This document shows, one piece after another, positions 23,519-23,795 of a stretch of DNA of 23,795 nucleotides (its first letter is position 1; each line of letters starts with the position of its first letter). Source of the stretch: Clostridiaceae bacterium (GTDB taxonomy: Bacteria; Bacillota; Clostridia; Oscillospirales; Acutalibacteraceae). The position numbers and the translations under genes are program-made. The DNA lies in the NCBI GenBank assembly GCA_016295355.1, contig JAEDLK010000023.1:1-23795 (forward strand), in the 5' to 3' direction. The notes under the pieces were generated by a model. It was not told the origin of the DNA and did not search any database. It saw only the letters and a list, made by a program, of their open reading frames with translations.

Positions 23519-23547
23519 TTGACAAACAACACACTTTATGGTATCAT
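23519..23547 (+). promoter_or_regulatory. Sigma-A promoter of the tRNA cluster
   Basis: Consensus TTGACA (23519-23524), 17-base spacer, TATCAT (23542-23547), 31 bases before the tRNA-Val 5' end. A second TTGACA lies 15 bases further upstream (23504-23509). Confidence 0.8.
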
Positions 23548-23578
23548 ATCAAAGTCGCTTAAAGAACTGGCGACGTTC

Positions 23579-23654
23579 GGGAGCATAGCTCAGCTGGGAG
23601 AGCATCTGCCTTACAAGCAGAGGGTCACAGGTTCGAGCCCTGTTGTTCCCACCA
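23579..23654 (+). tRNA. tRNA-Val(TAC)
   Basis: A 76-nt tRNA with encoded CCA. Acceptor GGGAGCA pairs with TGTTCCC (one G-T pair). Anticodon stem TCTGC/GCAGA with loop CTTACAA gives anticodon TAC. The T loop is GTTCGAGCC. First gene of the cluster. Confidence 0.97.
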
Positions 23655-23659
23655 TACTT

Positions 23660-23736
23660 GGCCCGGTAGTTCAGTTGGTTAGAACGCTAGCCTGTCACGC
23701 TAGAGGTCGTGGGTTCGAGCCCCATCCGGGTCGCCA
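23660..23736 (+). tRNA. tRNA-Asp(GTC)
   Basis: A 77-nt tRNA with encoded CCA. Acceptor GGCCCGG pairs with CCGGGTC (one G-T pair), discriminator G. Anticodon stem CTAGC/GCTAG with loop CTGTCAC gives anticodon GTC. It lies 5 bases after tRNA-Val. Confidence 0.97.
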
Positions 23737-23743
23737 TTTTTTT

Positions 23744-23795
23744 GCCTCTGTAGCTCAGTTGGTAGAGCAGGGGACTGAAAATCCCCGTGTCGTTG
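23744..23795 (+). tRNA. tRNA-Phe(GAA), cut by the window end
   Basis: The 5' two thirds of a tRNA. It shows the acceptor 5' strand GCCTCTG, D arm AGCTCAGTTGGTAGAGC, and anticodon stem GGGGA/TCCCC with loop CTGAAAA, giving anticodon GAA. The T arm and acceptor 3' strand lie beyond the window. Confidence 0.93.

Overview
The window looks like a chromosomal stretch from a low-to-mid-GC Gram-positive anaerobe, probably a gut clostridium (Oscillospiraceae/Acutalibacteraceae-like). This is an inference. It rests on AGGAGG-type ribosome sites, frequent TTG/GTG starts, tRNAs with encoded CCA, the lon-engB gene pair, a class III (oxygen-sensitive) ribonucleotide reductase with its radical-SAM activase, and a thioredoxin reductase that lacks the usual NADPH-phosphate motif. 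No phage, CRISPR array or intact insertion sequence is visible.

Layout. (1) 1-735 is eroded DNA: broken reading frames, three tandem hairpins and a bidirectional terminator. (2) 745-5621 is a small carbohydrate locus. An AraC-type regulator and a decayed SGNH hydrolase lie on the minus strand. Diverging from them on the plus strand are a UlaG-like metallo-hydrolase, a galactonate-dehydratase-like enolase-superfamily enzyme, a GH16 glycosidase without a signal peptide, and an SDR dehydrogenase. (3) 5854-6995 holds tRNA-Leu(CAA) with a textbook promoter and terminator, an AT-rich intact SGNH hydrolase related to the decayed one, a REP-like hairpin and an inverted array of 7-base repeats. (4) 7000-11095 is a minus-strand nrdG-nrdD-trxB operon. 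NrdD carries a fused C-terminal redoxin, and the promoter is overlapped and flanked by two NrdR-box-like sites 32 bp apart. (5) 11157-16452 on the plus strand holds a PAP2-family membrane protein overlapping a GQSN-type esterase, a CPA2-type antiporter, nicotinate phosphoribosyltransferase and a translationally coupled lipoprotein. (6) 16533-21555 is a tight minus-strand series: LysR regulator, lon, engB, malic enzyme. (7) 21715-23795 holds a methyltransferase and Hsp33 on the plus strand, then a tRNA cluster (Val, Asp, Phe) running off the end.

How the genes fit together. In region 2, a dehydrogenase, a lactonase-like hydrolase and a sugar-acid dehydratase are the parts of a non-phosphorylative sugar oxidation route (sugar to lactone to aldonate to 2-keto-3-deoxy acid), with GH16 possibly supplying the sugar; the substrate is not deducible here. 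In region 4, the fused redoxin could be reduced by the adjacent flavoprotein and pass electrons to the reductase active site, making a self-contained deoxynucleotide synthesis module whose primary electron donor may be ferredoxin rather than NADPH. Regions 5 to 7 are mostly housekeeping: NAD salvage, ion exchange, protein quality control (Lon, Hsp33), ribosome assembly and malate metabolism.
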